DNA of 64,000 nucleotides, taken from Bradyrhizobium sp. NAS80.1 (GTDB lineage Bacteria; Pseudomonadota; Alphaproteobacteria; Rhizobiales; Xanthobacteraceae). The notes beneath the pieces were generated by a model, which was given only the letters and a program-made list of their open reading frames with translations, did not search any database and was not told the origin of the DNA. Position numbers and translations under genes: made by a program. Below are positions 1 through 7,780 of this stretch, one piece after another. Each line of letters opens with the position of its first letter. The stretch's first letter is position 1. The stretch covers positions 80,538-144,537 of the forward strand of contig NZ_LGHL01000128.1 in the NCBI RefSeq assembly GCF_001908205.1, in the 5' to 3' direction.

Positions 1-172
1 ATCATAACGAAAACCCGGCCGGGAACCAATCGCCGCAGGCGGCTTTCGCGACATCGTCCCGCCAGAATTCGCGAAGAATAGAGCCCAAACTGATCCGGCC
101 GCTTTGCGAGACGACGACCGGACCGGTACAATCCATTCAGCATCGCAATTTGCGGAAGGGTTTCAGGCCCCG

Positions 173-2194
173 ATGACCATTGCCGATCAAGTGACGGGAT
201 CGACGATCGCGGGAACCGCGGAGGCCAAGCCGCGCGCGGCCGCGCCGGCCATCTCGCTCCCCGCCATCGGCGAGCGCGAGCTCCGGCTCGACCTGTTCCG
301 CGGCCTCGCGCTGTGGCTGATCTTCATCGACCATCTGCCGCCGAGTCTTCTGACCTGGTTCACGATCCGCAACTACGGCTTCAGCGACGCGACCGAGATC
401 TTCATCTTCATCTCTGGCTACACCGCGGCCTTCGTCTACGGCCGGGCGATGCTGGAAAGCGGCTTCGTCATCGCCACCGCGCGCATCCTGCGGCGCTGCT
501 GGCAGATCTATGTCGCCCACGTCTTCCTGTTCACGATCTTCCTCGCCGAGATCTCCTACGTCGCGACCAGCTTCGAGAACCCGCTCTACACCGAAGAGAT
601 GGGCATCATGGATTTCCTCAAGCAGCCCGACGTTACCATCGTGCAGGCGCTGCTGTTGCGCTTCCGTCCCGTCAACATGGACGTGCTGCCGCTCTACATC
701 GTGCTGATGCTGGCGCTGCCCTTGATCCTGTGGTCGATGAAGTGGCGGCCCGATGTCACGCTCGGCCTCTCGGTCGTGCTTTACGCGGTGACCTGGGAAT
801 ACGACCTTTATCTCTCGGCCTATCCGAACGGCTTCTGGGCGTTCAATCCGTTGGCCTGGCAATTGCTGTTCGTGTTCGGTGCGTGGTGTGCGCTTGGAGG
901 TGCGCGACGGATGTCGCGCATCCTGGCGTCACGCGTGACGATGTGGATCGCGATCGCTTATATCGTCGCGGCGTTCTACGTGACGCTGACCTGGTATGTG
1001 CCGCAGCTCTCCCACTTCATGCCGAAGCGGCTCGAGCAGTGGATGTATCCGATCGACAAGACCGATCTTGACGTGTTGCGCTTCACGCATTTCCTGGCGT
1101 TGGCCGCGCTCACCGTCCGCTTCCTGCCGCGGGACTGGCCGGGCCTGAAATCGCCCTGGCTGCGGCCGCTGATCCTGTGCGGCCAGCATTCCCTCGAGAT
1201 CTTCTGTCTCGGCGTCTTCCTCGCCTTCGCCGGCCATTTCATCCTGGCCGAAGTCTCCGGCGGCGCAGCCATGCATGCGCTGATTAGTCTCTGCGGAATC
1301 CTGATCATGTGGGGCATGGCCTGGGTGATTTCGTGGTACAAGCGCGTGGCTGACAAGAGCGGTGCTAAAACCAAAAAACGCAGTCGGCAACGCCGACATG
1401 GCGGGAGGGGGCTGATGAAGGCGAAGGTTCTCCTGAGCCTGATCCTGCTATGCGGTGGCCTCGCCGCGCCGGCGGCGCGCGCGGGCGATGCTGCGCCTGC
1501 TGCTCCGGCCATGCCCGCAGCCTGCGAATTGCCGTCCTATCTGCTTACCACCGAAAGCCAGCTTCCGAAGGTTGCCGATGTCGTCAAGGCCGGCAGGCCG
1601 CTTGAAATCCTGGTCATTGGCAGCGGTTCGACCAGGATACCGTTCTCCGAGGACAGCTCCTATCCGGCGCGGATGCAGGCCATTTTGAAGGACAAGCTGC
1701 CGCCGTCGGAGGCCGTGAACGTCTCCGTAGAAATACAGAGCAAGAAGACGGCCGAGGAGGCGGCTGGAACCTTTGTTAAGCTGATGGAAGCAAAAAGGCC
1801 TACCTTGGTCATCTGGCAGACCGGGACTGTGGATGCTATCCGAGCCATCGATCCCGAGGAATTTCGCGGCGCGGTGACCGGAGGGGTTGCCGCATTGCAA
1901 AATGCAGGGGCTGACGTCGTGTTGATGAACTTGCAGTACAGTCCGCGTACCGAGACCATGATCTCGGCGCCGCCTTATCTCGACAATTTGCGGGTGGTGG
2001 CGCAGGAGCATGAAATCCCGCTGTTCGACCGTTTCGCGATCATGCGGCAATGGAATGATCAGGGTCAGTTCGACCTGTTCAGCCCGTCCCGCGGCCCAGA
2101 ACTGGCGAAACAGGTCCATGATTGCCTTGGCCGGGCGTTGGCTCAGTTCGTGATCGACGCTGCCCATCTGGGGCCGGCCCAGCAGCAAAATTGA
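173..2194 (+). CDS. OpgC-family membrane acyltransferase fused to an SGNH-like domain
   Basis: About 673 residues. Residues ~35-400 are a polytopic protein of the OpgC family (start of domain RELRLDLFRGLALWLIFIDH), a group that substitutes osmoregulated periplasmic glucans; about ten hydrophobic segments are visible. From Met415 (ATG at 1415) a second module begins with its own signal-peptide-like stretch (MKAKVLLSLILLCGG, then AARA) and continues as an SGNH-like domain (VIGSGST, LVIWQTGT). That second ATG has its own ribosome site (GGGAGGGGG, 1403-1411 region), so it may also be made separately. The SGNH part lacks the Asn of block III (GTVDA) and the Asp-x-x-His of block V. I chose ATG 173, preceded by GGAAGGG, over TTG 104. 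It lies 12 bp before a second SGNH gene, so an envelope glycan-modification operon is likely. In the relevant alternative frame the first module would end at TGA 1413-1415; see findings. Confidence 0.8.
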   Translation: MTIADQVTGSTIAGTAEAKPRAAAPAISLPAIGERELRLDLFRGLALWLIFIDHLPPSLLTWFTIRNYGFSDATEIFIFISGYTAAFVYGRAMLESGFVIATARILRRCWQIYVAHVFLFTIFLAEISYVATSFENPLYTEEMGIMDFLKQPDVTIVQALLLRFRPVNMDVLPLYIVLMLALPLILWSMKWRPDVTLGLSVVLYAVTWEYDLYLSAYPNGFWAFNPLAWQLLFVFGAWCALGGARRMSRILASRVTMWIAIAYIVAAFYVTLTWYVPQLSHFMPKRLEQWMYPIDKTDLDVLRFTHFLALAALTVRFLPRDWPGLKSPWLRPLILCGQHSLEIFCLGVFLAFAGHFILAEVSGGAAMHALISLCGILIMWGMAWVISWYKRVADKSGAKTKKRSRQRRHGGRGLMKAKVLLSLILLCGGLAAPAARAGDAAPAAPAMPAACELPSYLLTTESQLPKVADVVKAGRPLEILVIGSGSTRIPFSEDSSYPARMQAILKDKLPPSEAVNVSVEIQSKKTAEEAAGTFVKLMEAKRPTLVIWQTGTVDAIRAIDPEEFRGAVTGGVAALQNAGADVVLMNLQYSPRTETMISAPPYLDNLRVVAQEHEIPLFDRFAIMRQWNDQGQFDLFSPSRGPELAKQVHDCLGRALAQFVIDAAHLGPAQQQN

Positions 2195-2206
2195 GGTCTA
2201 GCGTTA

Positions 2207-3196
2207 ATGAGTTCTCTTCGCCCTTTTTGCCCGACGACATGGTTGGCCGCGCCCGCAGCAGCGGCGGTTCTGGTACTGACACTGCTGGCGCAGTCGCCCG
2301 CGCAGGCGCAAGCCGCGCAGGCAACGGCCGCCCCCACCGCTAATTCCGCTCCCGCATCACCCTCCCAGACCACGGTCGCCGCGACGCCGTCCGCTGAGCA
2401 GCGCGGCCTCACTGCGCGCGCCATAGACAAGGTGAAGCAGGTTGCGAAATCCGCTGGCGACATCTTCAGCCGCGTGCCCTGCCTGGCGCCGAAGGACAGC
2501 TCGAAGGCGATGGGCTCGCTGCCGCATGTCGCGGGCAAGCTCGTCGCTGGCAAGCCCGTCATCATCGTTGCGTTCGGCTCGTCGTCGACGGCCGGCTATG
2601 GTGCCAGCTCACCCGATTTCAATTATCCGACCCGCCTCGCCGCGCAACTGCGCCGGCACTATCCGACAGCCGACATCACCGTCATCAATGCCGGCGTCGG
2701 CGGCGAGGATGCGCCCGAGATGACCAAGCGTCTCCAGAAGGAGGTGATCGACGTGCATCCGGATCTCGTGATCTGGCAAGTCGGCACCAACGCAGTGCTG
2801 CGCAATCTCGATCCCGGCGATACCGCAAAAATGGTCGAGGACGGCATCGCCCGCATCCAGGCTGCCGACGAGGCCGACATCGTGCTGGTCGATCCGCAAT
2901 ATTCGCCCGCCGTCAATCAGCGCGCGGAGAGCGCGGGCAAAATGGTGAAGCTGCTCGGCAAGGTCGCCGAGCTCCGCCACGTCGGCATCTTCCCGCGCTT
3001 CGAGGTGATGCGTGACTGGCACGAGAAGCAGGCGATCCCGGTCGAGAGTTTCGTCATCGCCGATGGCCTGCACATGAACGATTGGGGCTACGCCTGCTTC
3101 GCCCAGCTCCTCGGCGACGACATCATCCGCTCCGTCGGTCAGATCAAGCTCGGCGTGAATGTGCCGCCGGACGTGCGCACGTACCGGCCGATGTAG
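2207..3196 (+). CDS. SGNH/GDSL-type hydrolase, exported
   Basis: A 329-residue protein with an N-terminal hydrophobic export signal ending near AQAQA, a Pro/Ala-rich linker to about residue 70, then an SGNH hydrolase domain. Visible blocks are block I as FGSSSTAGYG, block II NAGVGGE, block III IWQVGTNAV and block V ADGLHMND with the catalytic Asp and His. The family hydrolyses esters, often acyl groups on glycans. It follows the OpgC/SGNH-like gene by 12 bp on the same strand, and its domain is a paralogue of the degenerate module there (shared LVIWQ-GT and QYSP segments). A role in removing or trimming acyl groups from a periplasmic glycan is inference. The start ATG at 2207 is the first in frame after the previous stop. 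Confidence 0.85.
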   Translation: MSSLRPFCPTTWLAAPAAAAVLVLTLLAQSPAQAQAAQATAAPTANSAPASPSQTTVAATPSAEQRGLTARAIDKVKQVAKSAGDIFSRVPCLAPKDSSKAMGSLPHVAGKLVAGKPVIIVAFGSSSTAGYGASSPDFNYPTRLAAQLRRHYPTADITVINAGVGGEDAPEMTKRLQKEVIDVHPDLVIWQVGTNAVLRNLDPGDTAKMVEDGIARIQAADEADIVLVDPQYSPAVNQRAESAGKMVKLLGKVAELRHVGIFPRFEVMRDWHEKQAIPVESFVIADGLHMNDWGYACFAQLLGDDIIRSVGQIKLGVNVPPDVRTYRPM

Positions 3197-3200
3197 ATGT

Positions 3201-3300
3201 CGTAGGGTGGGCAGAGGCGCGCTCTTCGCGCGCCGCGCCCACCATCTATCGGCGCCGGGATCGTGAACGGTGGGCACGCTTCGCTTTGCCCACCCTTGTA
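3201..3300. repeat. Dispersed repeat family A (GTAGGGTGGGC type)
   Basis: Intergenic element with GGTGGGC/GCCCACC arms (GTAGGGTGGGCAGAGGCGCG near its left end and TTTGCCCACCC at its right end). A second copy lies at 11238-11330. It sits between convergent genes and can form long hairpins, so it may also end transcription, although there is no T run. Confidence 0.7.
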
Positions 3301-3322
3301 TTAGCCCGACCGCTCGATCGCC

Positions 3323-4510
3323 TCACGCCTTCTCCAGCGCTGCCGTCAGATCCTCGATCAGATCGTCCGCGTGCTCGAGCCCTGCCGAGAAGCGGATAAA
3401 GCCCTCGCTGATGCCGAGCTCGGCGCGCACTTCCGGCTTCAGGCGCTGATGCGTCGTGGTCGCCGGATGCGTCACGAGGCTCTTGGCGTCGCCAAGATTG
3501 TTCGAGATCTTCGCAAGCTTGAGCTCGTTGAGCACGCGGAACGCCGCGGCCTTGCCGCCCTTGACCTCGAAGCCGACCAGTGTCGAGCCGCCGCGCATCT
3601 GCTTCTTCACCAGCGCCGCCTGCGGATGATCGTCTCGGCCGGGGTAGACCAGCCTCGAAATCTTGGGGTGGCTCGCCAGCACGTCCGCAATGCGCGCTGC
3701 GGTGTCGGTCTGCGCGCGCACGCGGACGCCAAGCGTCTCCAGGCCCTTGAGCAGGACCCAGGCGTTGAACGGCGAGATCGACGGGCCGGTCTGGCGCATG
3801 AAATTGTGGATGTGCTCGGCGATGAAGGCTTCCGACGAAAGGATGACACCGCCGAGACAGCGGCCCTGGCCGTCGATGTGCTTGGTCGCGGAATAGACCA
3901 CGACGTCAGCACCAAGCGCGAGCGGGCTCTGCCAGATCGGGGTCGCGAACACGTTGTCGACGACGAGCCGCGCGCCACCCTTGTGCGCGATCTCGGCAAT
4001 GCCGGGAATGTCGAGCACGTCGAGCGTCGGGTTGGTCGGACTCTCCAGGAAGAACGTCTTGGTGTTCGGCTTCAGCGCGCGCTGCCACTGGTCGAGATCG
4101 AGCCCATCGACGAGCGTCGTCTCGATGCCGTAACGCGGCAACAGATCCTGCACGACATAGAGGCACGAGCCGAACAGGGCACGCGAGGCCACGACGTGAT
4201 CGCCAGCCTTCAGCGGCGCTAGGATCGCGGTGGTCACCGCGGCCATGCCGGTCGCGGCCGAGCGGGCGGCTTCGGCGCCTTCGAGCTCGATCATGCGGCG
4301 CTCGAACATCGCGATCGTCGGGTTGGAGTAGCGCGAATAAATGAAGCCGGGATCTTCGCCCTTGAACCGCGCTTCGCACTCCTCGGCGCTGTTGTAGACG
4401 TAGCCCTGGGTCAGAAACAGCGACTCCGATGTCTCGCCATATTGCGAGCGCAGGGTGCCGGAATGGACCAGGCGGGTTTCGGGACGGTAAGCAGCAGGCG
4501 ACTTCGACAT
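3323..4510 (-). CDS. metZ: O-succinylhomoserine sulfhydrylase
   Basis: A 395-residue PLP enzyme of the Cys/Met metabolism family that makes homocysteine from O-succinylhomoserine and sulfide in methionine synthesis. Seen are the N-terminal YSRYSNPTIAMFE substrate region, the cofactor-lysine segment VVYSATKHIDGQGR, and the C-terminal SLVTHPATTTH and ISEGFIRFSAGLE blocks typical of MetZ/MetY/MetB. Within the family the assignment to MetZ rests on overall likeness to rhizobial MetZ and on the upstream SAM-II riboswitch. ATG 4510 is preferred because GGAGGT sits 5 bases upstream; an in-frame ATG at 4531 would place that site inside the gene. Regulation is by transcription attenuation in response to S-adenosylmethionine. 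Confidence 0.92.
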   Translation of the reverse strand: MSKSPAAYRPETRLVHSGTLRSQYGETSESLFLTQGYVYNSAEECEARFKGEDPGFIYSRYSNPTIAMFERRMIELEGAEAARSAATGMAAVTTAILAPLKAGDHVVASRALFGSCLYVVQDLLPRYGIETTLVDGLDLDQWQRALKPNTKTFFLESPTNPTLDVLDIPGIAEIAHKGGARLVVDNVFATPIWQSPLALGADVVVYSATKHIDGQGRCLGGVILSSEAFIAEHIHNFMRQTGPSISPFNAWVLLKGLETLGVRVRAQTDTAARIADVLASHPKISRLVYPGRDDHPQAALVKKQMRGGSTLVGFEVKGGKAAAFRVLNELKLAKISNNLGDAKSLVTHPATTTHQRLKPEVRAELGISEGFIRFSAGLEHADDLIEDLTAALEKA

Positions 4511-4548
4511 AGGTACCTCCGACATGACCACGCGAGCGAAATGGTCAC

Positions 4549-4581
4549 AAAAAAACCGGCCTGGAAATCTCCACTGGCCGG
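4549..4581 (-). terminator. Attenuator hairpin of the metZ leader
   Basis: On the minus strand a CCGGCC stem with an inner TGGA/TCCA helix (4556-4581) is followed by seven T residues (4549-4555), a textbook Rho-independent terminator. Its 5' arm also pairs with an upstream GGCCGGG...CCCCGGCC segment (4576-4602), giving a mutually exclusive antiterminator. It lies between the riboswitch and the metZ ribosome site. Confidence 0.85.
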
Positions 4582-4600
4582 GATCACAGAGGTCCCCGGC

Positions 4601-4656
4601 CTGTTTAGCGACTTATTTAACGTGGCTGCAAGCCGGCCGGCTCAAATCACCACGGG
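4601..4656 (-). promoter_or_regulatory. SAM-II riboswitch (metA motif) upstream of metZ
   Basis: Minus-strand sequence holds the conserved SAM-II blocks in order: CGTGGTGATTTG, then GGCTTGCAGCCACG forming the P1 helix with the first block, then GTTAAA and the 3' GCTAAA pseudoknot strand. SAM-II binds S-adenosylmethionine and is known upstream of methionine genes in alphaproteobacteria. Together with the downstream attenuator it should stop metZ transcription when SAM is plentiful. Confidence 0.93.
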
Positions 4657-4666
4657 ATAAGTCATG

Positions 4667-4695
4667 CTCATATTCCGCAATGCCCTTTCCGTCAA
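4667..4695 (-). promoter_or_regulatory. Promoter of metZ
   Basis: On the minus strand a TTGACG -35 box (4690-4695) and a TATGAG -10 box (4667-4672) are separated by exactly 17 bases. The expected start is near 4660, a few bases before the riboswitch, which supports both calls. Confidence 0.7.
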
Positions 4696-4771
4696 GGCGT
4701 CCATCGGATAGCCGTAAAAGGTTCATTTTTCCGCGTTTTCGGATGCGTTTGACCCCGAAGAGGACCACCGT

Positions 4772-5878
4772 TTGACGTTCACGGTCGCTGCCGACGCCAA
4801 TGGTATCCTGCCCGACCGCATGATCGCGGCGATGGCGGAAGCGGGGCTCATTCTGCCCGCTTACGACTTTGTCGAGAGCCAGATCCAGCCGGCGAGCCTC
4901 GACCTGCGTCTCGGCGACATCGCCTATCGCGTCCGCGCCAGCTTCCTGCCCGGCCCCGGCGCCACCGTCGCAGAGCGTATCGACGAGTTGAAGCTGCATG
5001 AGTTCAGCCTCGCCGACGGCGCGGTGCTGGAAACCAACTGCGTCTATATCGTGCCGCTCCTCGAAAGCCTCGCGCTGCCGCCGGAGATCGTCGCGGCCGC
5101 GAACCCGAAGAGCTCGACCGGCCGGCTCGACGTCTTTACCCGCGTGATCGCCGACGGCACCCGCCGCTTCGACATGATCGGCGCCGGCTATCACGGCCCA
5201 CTCTACGCCGAGATTAGCCCGAAGACGTTTCCTGTGCTGGTGCGCGAGGGCTCGCGCCTGTCGCAGGTGCGCTTCCGCACCGGTGATGCCATTCTCAATG
5301 CCGATGAGCTCGATGCCTTGCATGCGACCGAGCGCCTCGTCGACATCGACGATGCCGATCTCTCCGGCGGCGTCGCTGTCTCCGTCGATCTCTCCGGCGA
5401 AAAGGCGAACGGCTTCGTCGGCTACCGCGCCAAACGCCACACCGGCGTCGTCGACGTCGATCGGCGTTCCGGCTATTCGATGGAGGATTTCTGGGAGCCG
5501 ATCTCGGCCCGCCCCGACGGCAGCCTGATCCTCGATCCCGGTGAGTTCTATATTCTCGCTTCGAAAGAGGCGGTGCAGGTGCCACCCGATTACGCCGCGG
5601 AGATGGTGCCGTTCGATCCACTCGTCGGCGAGTTCCGCGTTCACTATGCCGGCTTCTTCGATCCCGGCTTCGGCTATGCCGGCGCCGGCGGGCAGGGCGC
5701 GCGCGCCGTGCTGGAGGTGCGCTCGCGCGAAGTGCCCTTCATCCTCGAACACGGCCAGATCGTCGGCCGCCTGGTCTACGAGAAGATGCTGGCCCGCCCC
5801 GACGCGATGTACGGCCAGCGGATCGGCTCGAACTACCAGGCGCAGGGCCTCAAACTATCGAAGCATTTTCGGGTGTAG
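4772..5878 (+). CDS. dcd: dCTP deaminase, long alphaproteobacterial form
   Basis: A 368-residue 2'-deoxycytidine 5'-triphosphate deaminase, which converts dCTP to dUTP for thymidylate synthesis. It is about twice the length of E. coli Dcd, as in related alphaproteobacteria. The first half carries the recognisable core: IQPASLDLRLGD near residue 37 and ANPKSSTGRLDVFTRVIADG near 110, then SRLSQVRFRTGD; the second half repeats the trimer-forming fold with VPFDPLVGEFRVHYAGFFDPGFG. TTG 4772 is taken as start because GAAGAGGA lies at good spacing; the next ATG (4821) would cut conserved sequence. It stands alone, divergent from metZ. Confidence 0.9.
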   Translation: MTFTVAADANGILPDRMIAAMAEAGLILPAYDFVESQIQPASLDLRLGDIAYRVRASFLPGPGATVAERIDELKLHEFSLADGAVLETNCVYIVPLLESLALPPEIVAAANPKSSTGRLDVFTRVIADGTRRFDMIGAGYHGPLYAEISPKTFPVLVREGSRLSQVRFRTGDAILNADELDALHATERLVDIDDADLSGGVAVSVDLSGEKANGFVGYRAKRHTGVVDVDRRSGYSMEDFWEPISARPDGSLILDPGEFYILASKEAVQVPPDYAAEMVPFDPLVGEFRVHYAGFFDPGFGYAGAGGQGARAVLEVRSREVPFILEHGQIVGRLVYEKMLARPDAMYGQRIGSNYQAQGLKLSKHFRV

Positions 5879-5895
5879 CGATCTGTAGCTCGCCC

Positions 5896-5934
5896 CGCTG
5901 TCATTCCCCGCGAAGGCGGGGAACCCAGTAGGCC
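5896..5934. repeat. Short palindromic repeat
   Basis: TTCCCCGCGAAGGCGGGGAA hairpin with flanking CATT and CCCAGTA, the usual form of a dispersed rhizobial intergenic palindrome. It sits after dcd and before the PAS gene. A terminator role for dcd is possible. Confidence 0.5.
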
Positions 5935-6043
5935 GCGGCGTATCAGGCTCGATAGCAGGCGCATCGCCCGATCAAGTCGGGCGGTGACGCCGAATGTGTG
6001 GCAGGATACGTAGCGAAGTCCGAGCTACATGCGAGGTAGTGGA

Positions 6044-6457
6044 ATGGCCAATCCATCCGAACTTGATGCAAAGATCGTCGAAGACGTCGCGGACGCGCTG
6101 ATCTATTCGGATCGCTCCGGCACGATCGTGCGCTGGAATCGTGCATCGACGGGCTTGTTTGGTTTTTCGGCGGACGAGGCGCTGGGCCAAAATCTCGATC
6201 TGATCGTTCCCGAACATCTGCGGGCCGCGCACTGGAAGGGTTTTGAAGCCGCGATTGCGAGCGGCAGCATGAAGCTCGCCGGCCGGCCGACGCTCACCCG
6301 CGCGCTGCACAAGAGCGGACGCAAGCTCTACATCGAAATGACCTTCGCGCTGGTGCGAGCTGCCGGCGGCGCAGTGCTCGGATCGGTCGCGATGGCGCGC
6401 GACGTCACCGAGCGTGTCGAGCGTGAGCGAGCCGCCAAAGCTGCGCAAAATTCGTGA
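6044..6457 (+). CDS. Stand-alone PAS domain protein
   Basis: A 137-residue protein that is almost entirely one PAS domain: DALIYSDRSGTIVRWNRAS near residue 20, FGFSADEALGQ, LIVPEHLRAAHW, then the C-terminal VAMARDVTERVERER that in larger sensors leads into a coiled coil. There is no kinase, cyclase or other output domain, so it would have to act by binding a partner. ATG 6044 is preferred over 6029 because GAGGT precedes it by 7 bases. No neighbour suggests a partner. Confidence 0.85.
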   Translation: MANPSELDAKIVEDVADALIYSDRSGTIVRWNRASTGLFGFSADEALGQNLDLIVPEHLRAAHWKGFEAAIASGSMKLAGRPTLTRALHKSGRKLYIEMTFALVRAAGGAVLGSVAMARDVTERVERERAAKAAQNS

Positions 6458-6560
6458 TGCGGAATTGACGGGCTGTCATGCAGGGCGCCCTGCATGGGCG
6501 TCAGCTTGCCTGTCACCGGGTGCAGTGACACACTCGATCAAACAACGATCGGGAGCGAAC

Positions 6561-7613
6561 ATGACCGCGACGGCTGATTCTGCGCAGGAAGCCCAATGGA
6601 AGCGCTGGCGCGCGGTCGCCGATCTCTATCATGCCTACTTCACCGGCCTCATCCTCACCGTGGTCACGCGGCGCGGCACCGCGGATGCGGCCGAATTCGT
6701 CTTCCGCGTGTTTCGCCGCCAGCAGCAGGAGCGCTTTCTGCCAGGGCTCGAAAAGCTCGGCCTCAGCCATCTGCCTCCGGCGGTGGCCGCCGCGCAATAC
6801 CACTATCTCTCCAACTGGATCGGCGGCGTGCATGTCGAATACATGTATGAGAGCGATGTCAAAGCGTGGATCCGCTATCCGCCACCGCGCTGGATCTGGA
6901 GGGGCACTGCGATCTGCGGCGTGCCGGGCGAGGTCAGCCGCGCGATGCTGCGCGGCTGGCACGCGAACAACGGCGTCGCGCTCGGTGATACCAGACTTGG
7001 CTTCGTCTGCACCAAGCAGAGCGTCGACGGCCAGGACGGGCTCGAAGGCTACTACTTTCAATACGACCATCCGCTCGAACTCGAGCAGCGTCTGGTGTTC
7101 GCGCGACATCTGGAAGCGCCGCTGTTCGACGCCAAGACTGCGCCGGCGCTGCCTGTCTCGAGTTGGCCGAAGCCGCGGCTCGAAAAAGCCTATCGCAACT
7201 ACGCGATGGAATATGTGCGCACCGCCGCGCCCGTGATGGTGCAGCTGTTCGGGCTGGAGGATGCCGGCTATCTCCTGCACCTCACCGGCAAGCTGATCGG
7301 CATGCAATATTTCGACGAGGTCGCAGCCGCGCTCGCGATGAACCGCGGCGGTGCGCGCGAATTCGCATCGTTCCTCAATGCCCTGTTCGCCGCGCAGGAC
7401 GATACCGCCGGGACCTCGCAATCCGAAGGCACGTTCGAGATCCGCCAGCAGAGCTGGAAGCTGATGGAAGATGTCGCCGACTATCACCGCGCCTGCGCCA
7501 GGGTGCTGGAGGGCCTGTTCGAAGGGCTGGCCGCGGGATGCGGCCGGCACATCGGCGTGCATCTGCGCCCGACGCCAAGCGGCCGCCCGCCACTGGTCTG
7601 GACCATCGGGTAA
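6561..7613 (+). CDS. Conserved protein of unknown function
   Basis: A 350-residue protein I do not recognise with certainty. There is no signal peptide or membrane segment. It is rich in aromatic residues (AVAAAQYHYLSNWIGGVHVEYMYE near residue 80 region; KAWIRYPPPRWIWRG near 112) and its middle part (CGVPGEVSRAMLRGWH, then LGFVCTKQSVDG) faintly recalls the 2-aminothiazoline-4-carboxylate hydrolase-like family, but this is a weak resemblance. ATG 6561 follows GGGAGCG. It stands between the PAS gene and a MATE exporter on the same strand. Confidence 0.75.
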   Translation: MTATADSAQEAQWKRWRAVADLYHAYFTGLILTVVTRRGTADAAEFVFRVFRRQQQERFLPGLEKLGLSHLPPAVAAAQYHYLSNWIGGVHVEYMYESDVKAWIRYPPPRWIWRGTAICGVPGEVSRAMLRGWHANNGVALGDTRLGFVCTKQSVDGQDGLEGYYFQYDHPLELEQRLVFARHLEAPLFDAKTAPALPVSSWPKPRLEKAYRNYAMEYVRTAAPVMVQLFGLEDAGYLLHLTGKLIGMQYFDEVAAALAMNRGGAREFASFLNALFAAQDDTAGTSQSEGTFEIRQQSWKLMEDVADYHRACARVLEGLFEGLAAGCGRHIGVHLRPTPSGRPPLVWTIG

Positions 7614-7780
7614 TTCCATCTCTTGAAATGCGCTGCCGCAGGGCACGCCTGCACCTGGCGCAGGAGGAATCGGCGCGCACCGTGCTAACAAGCCTCTCGC
7701 CGCGCCTTTCGCGCGATGAAATTGATTGGCACACCTAGTCATTGCCGCGCCGCAAATGGCGCTTGTGCCCGGGAGAGGAA

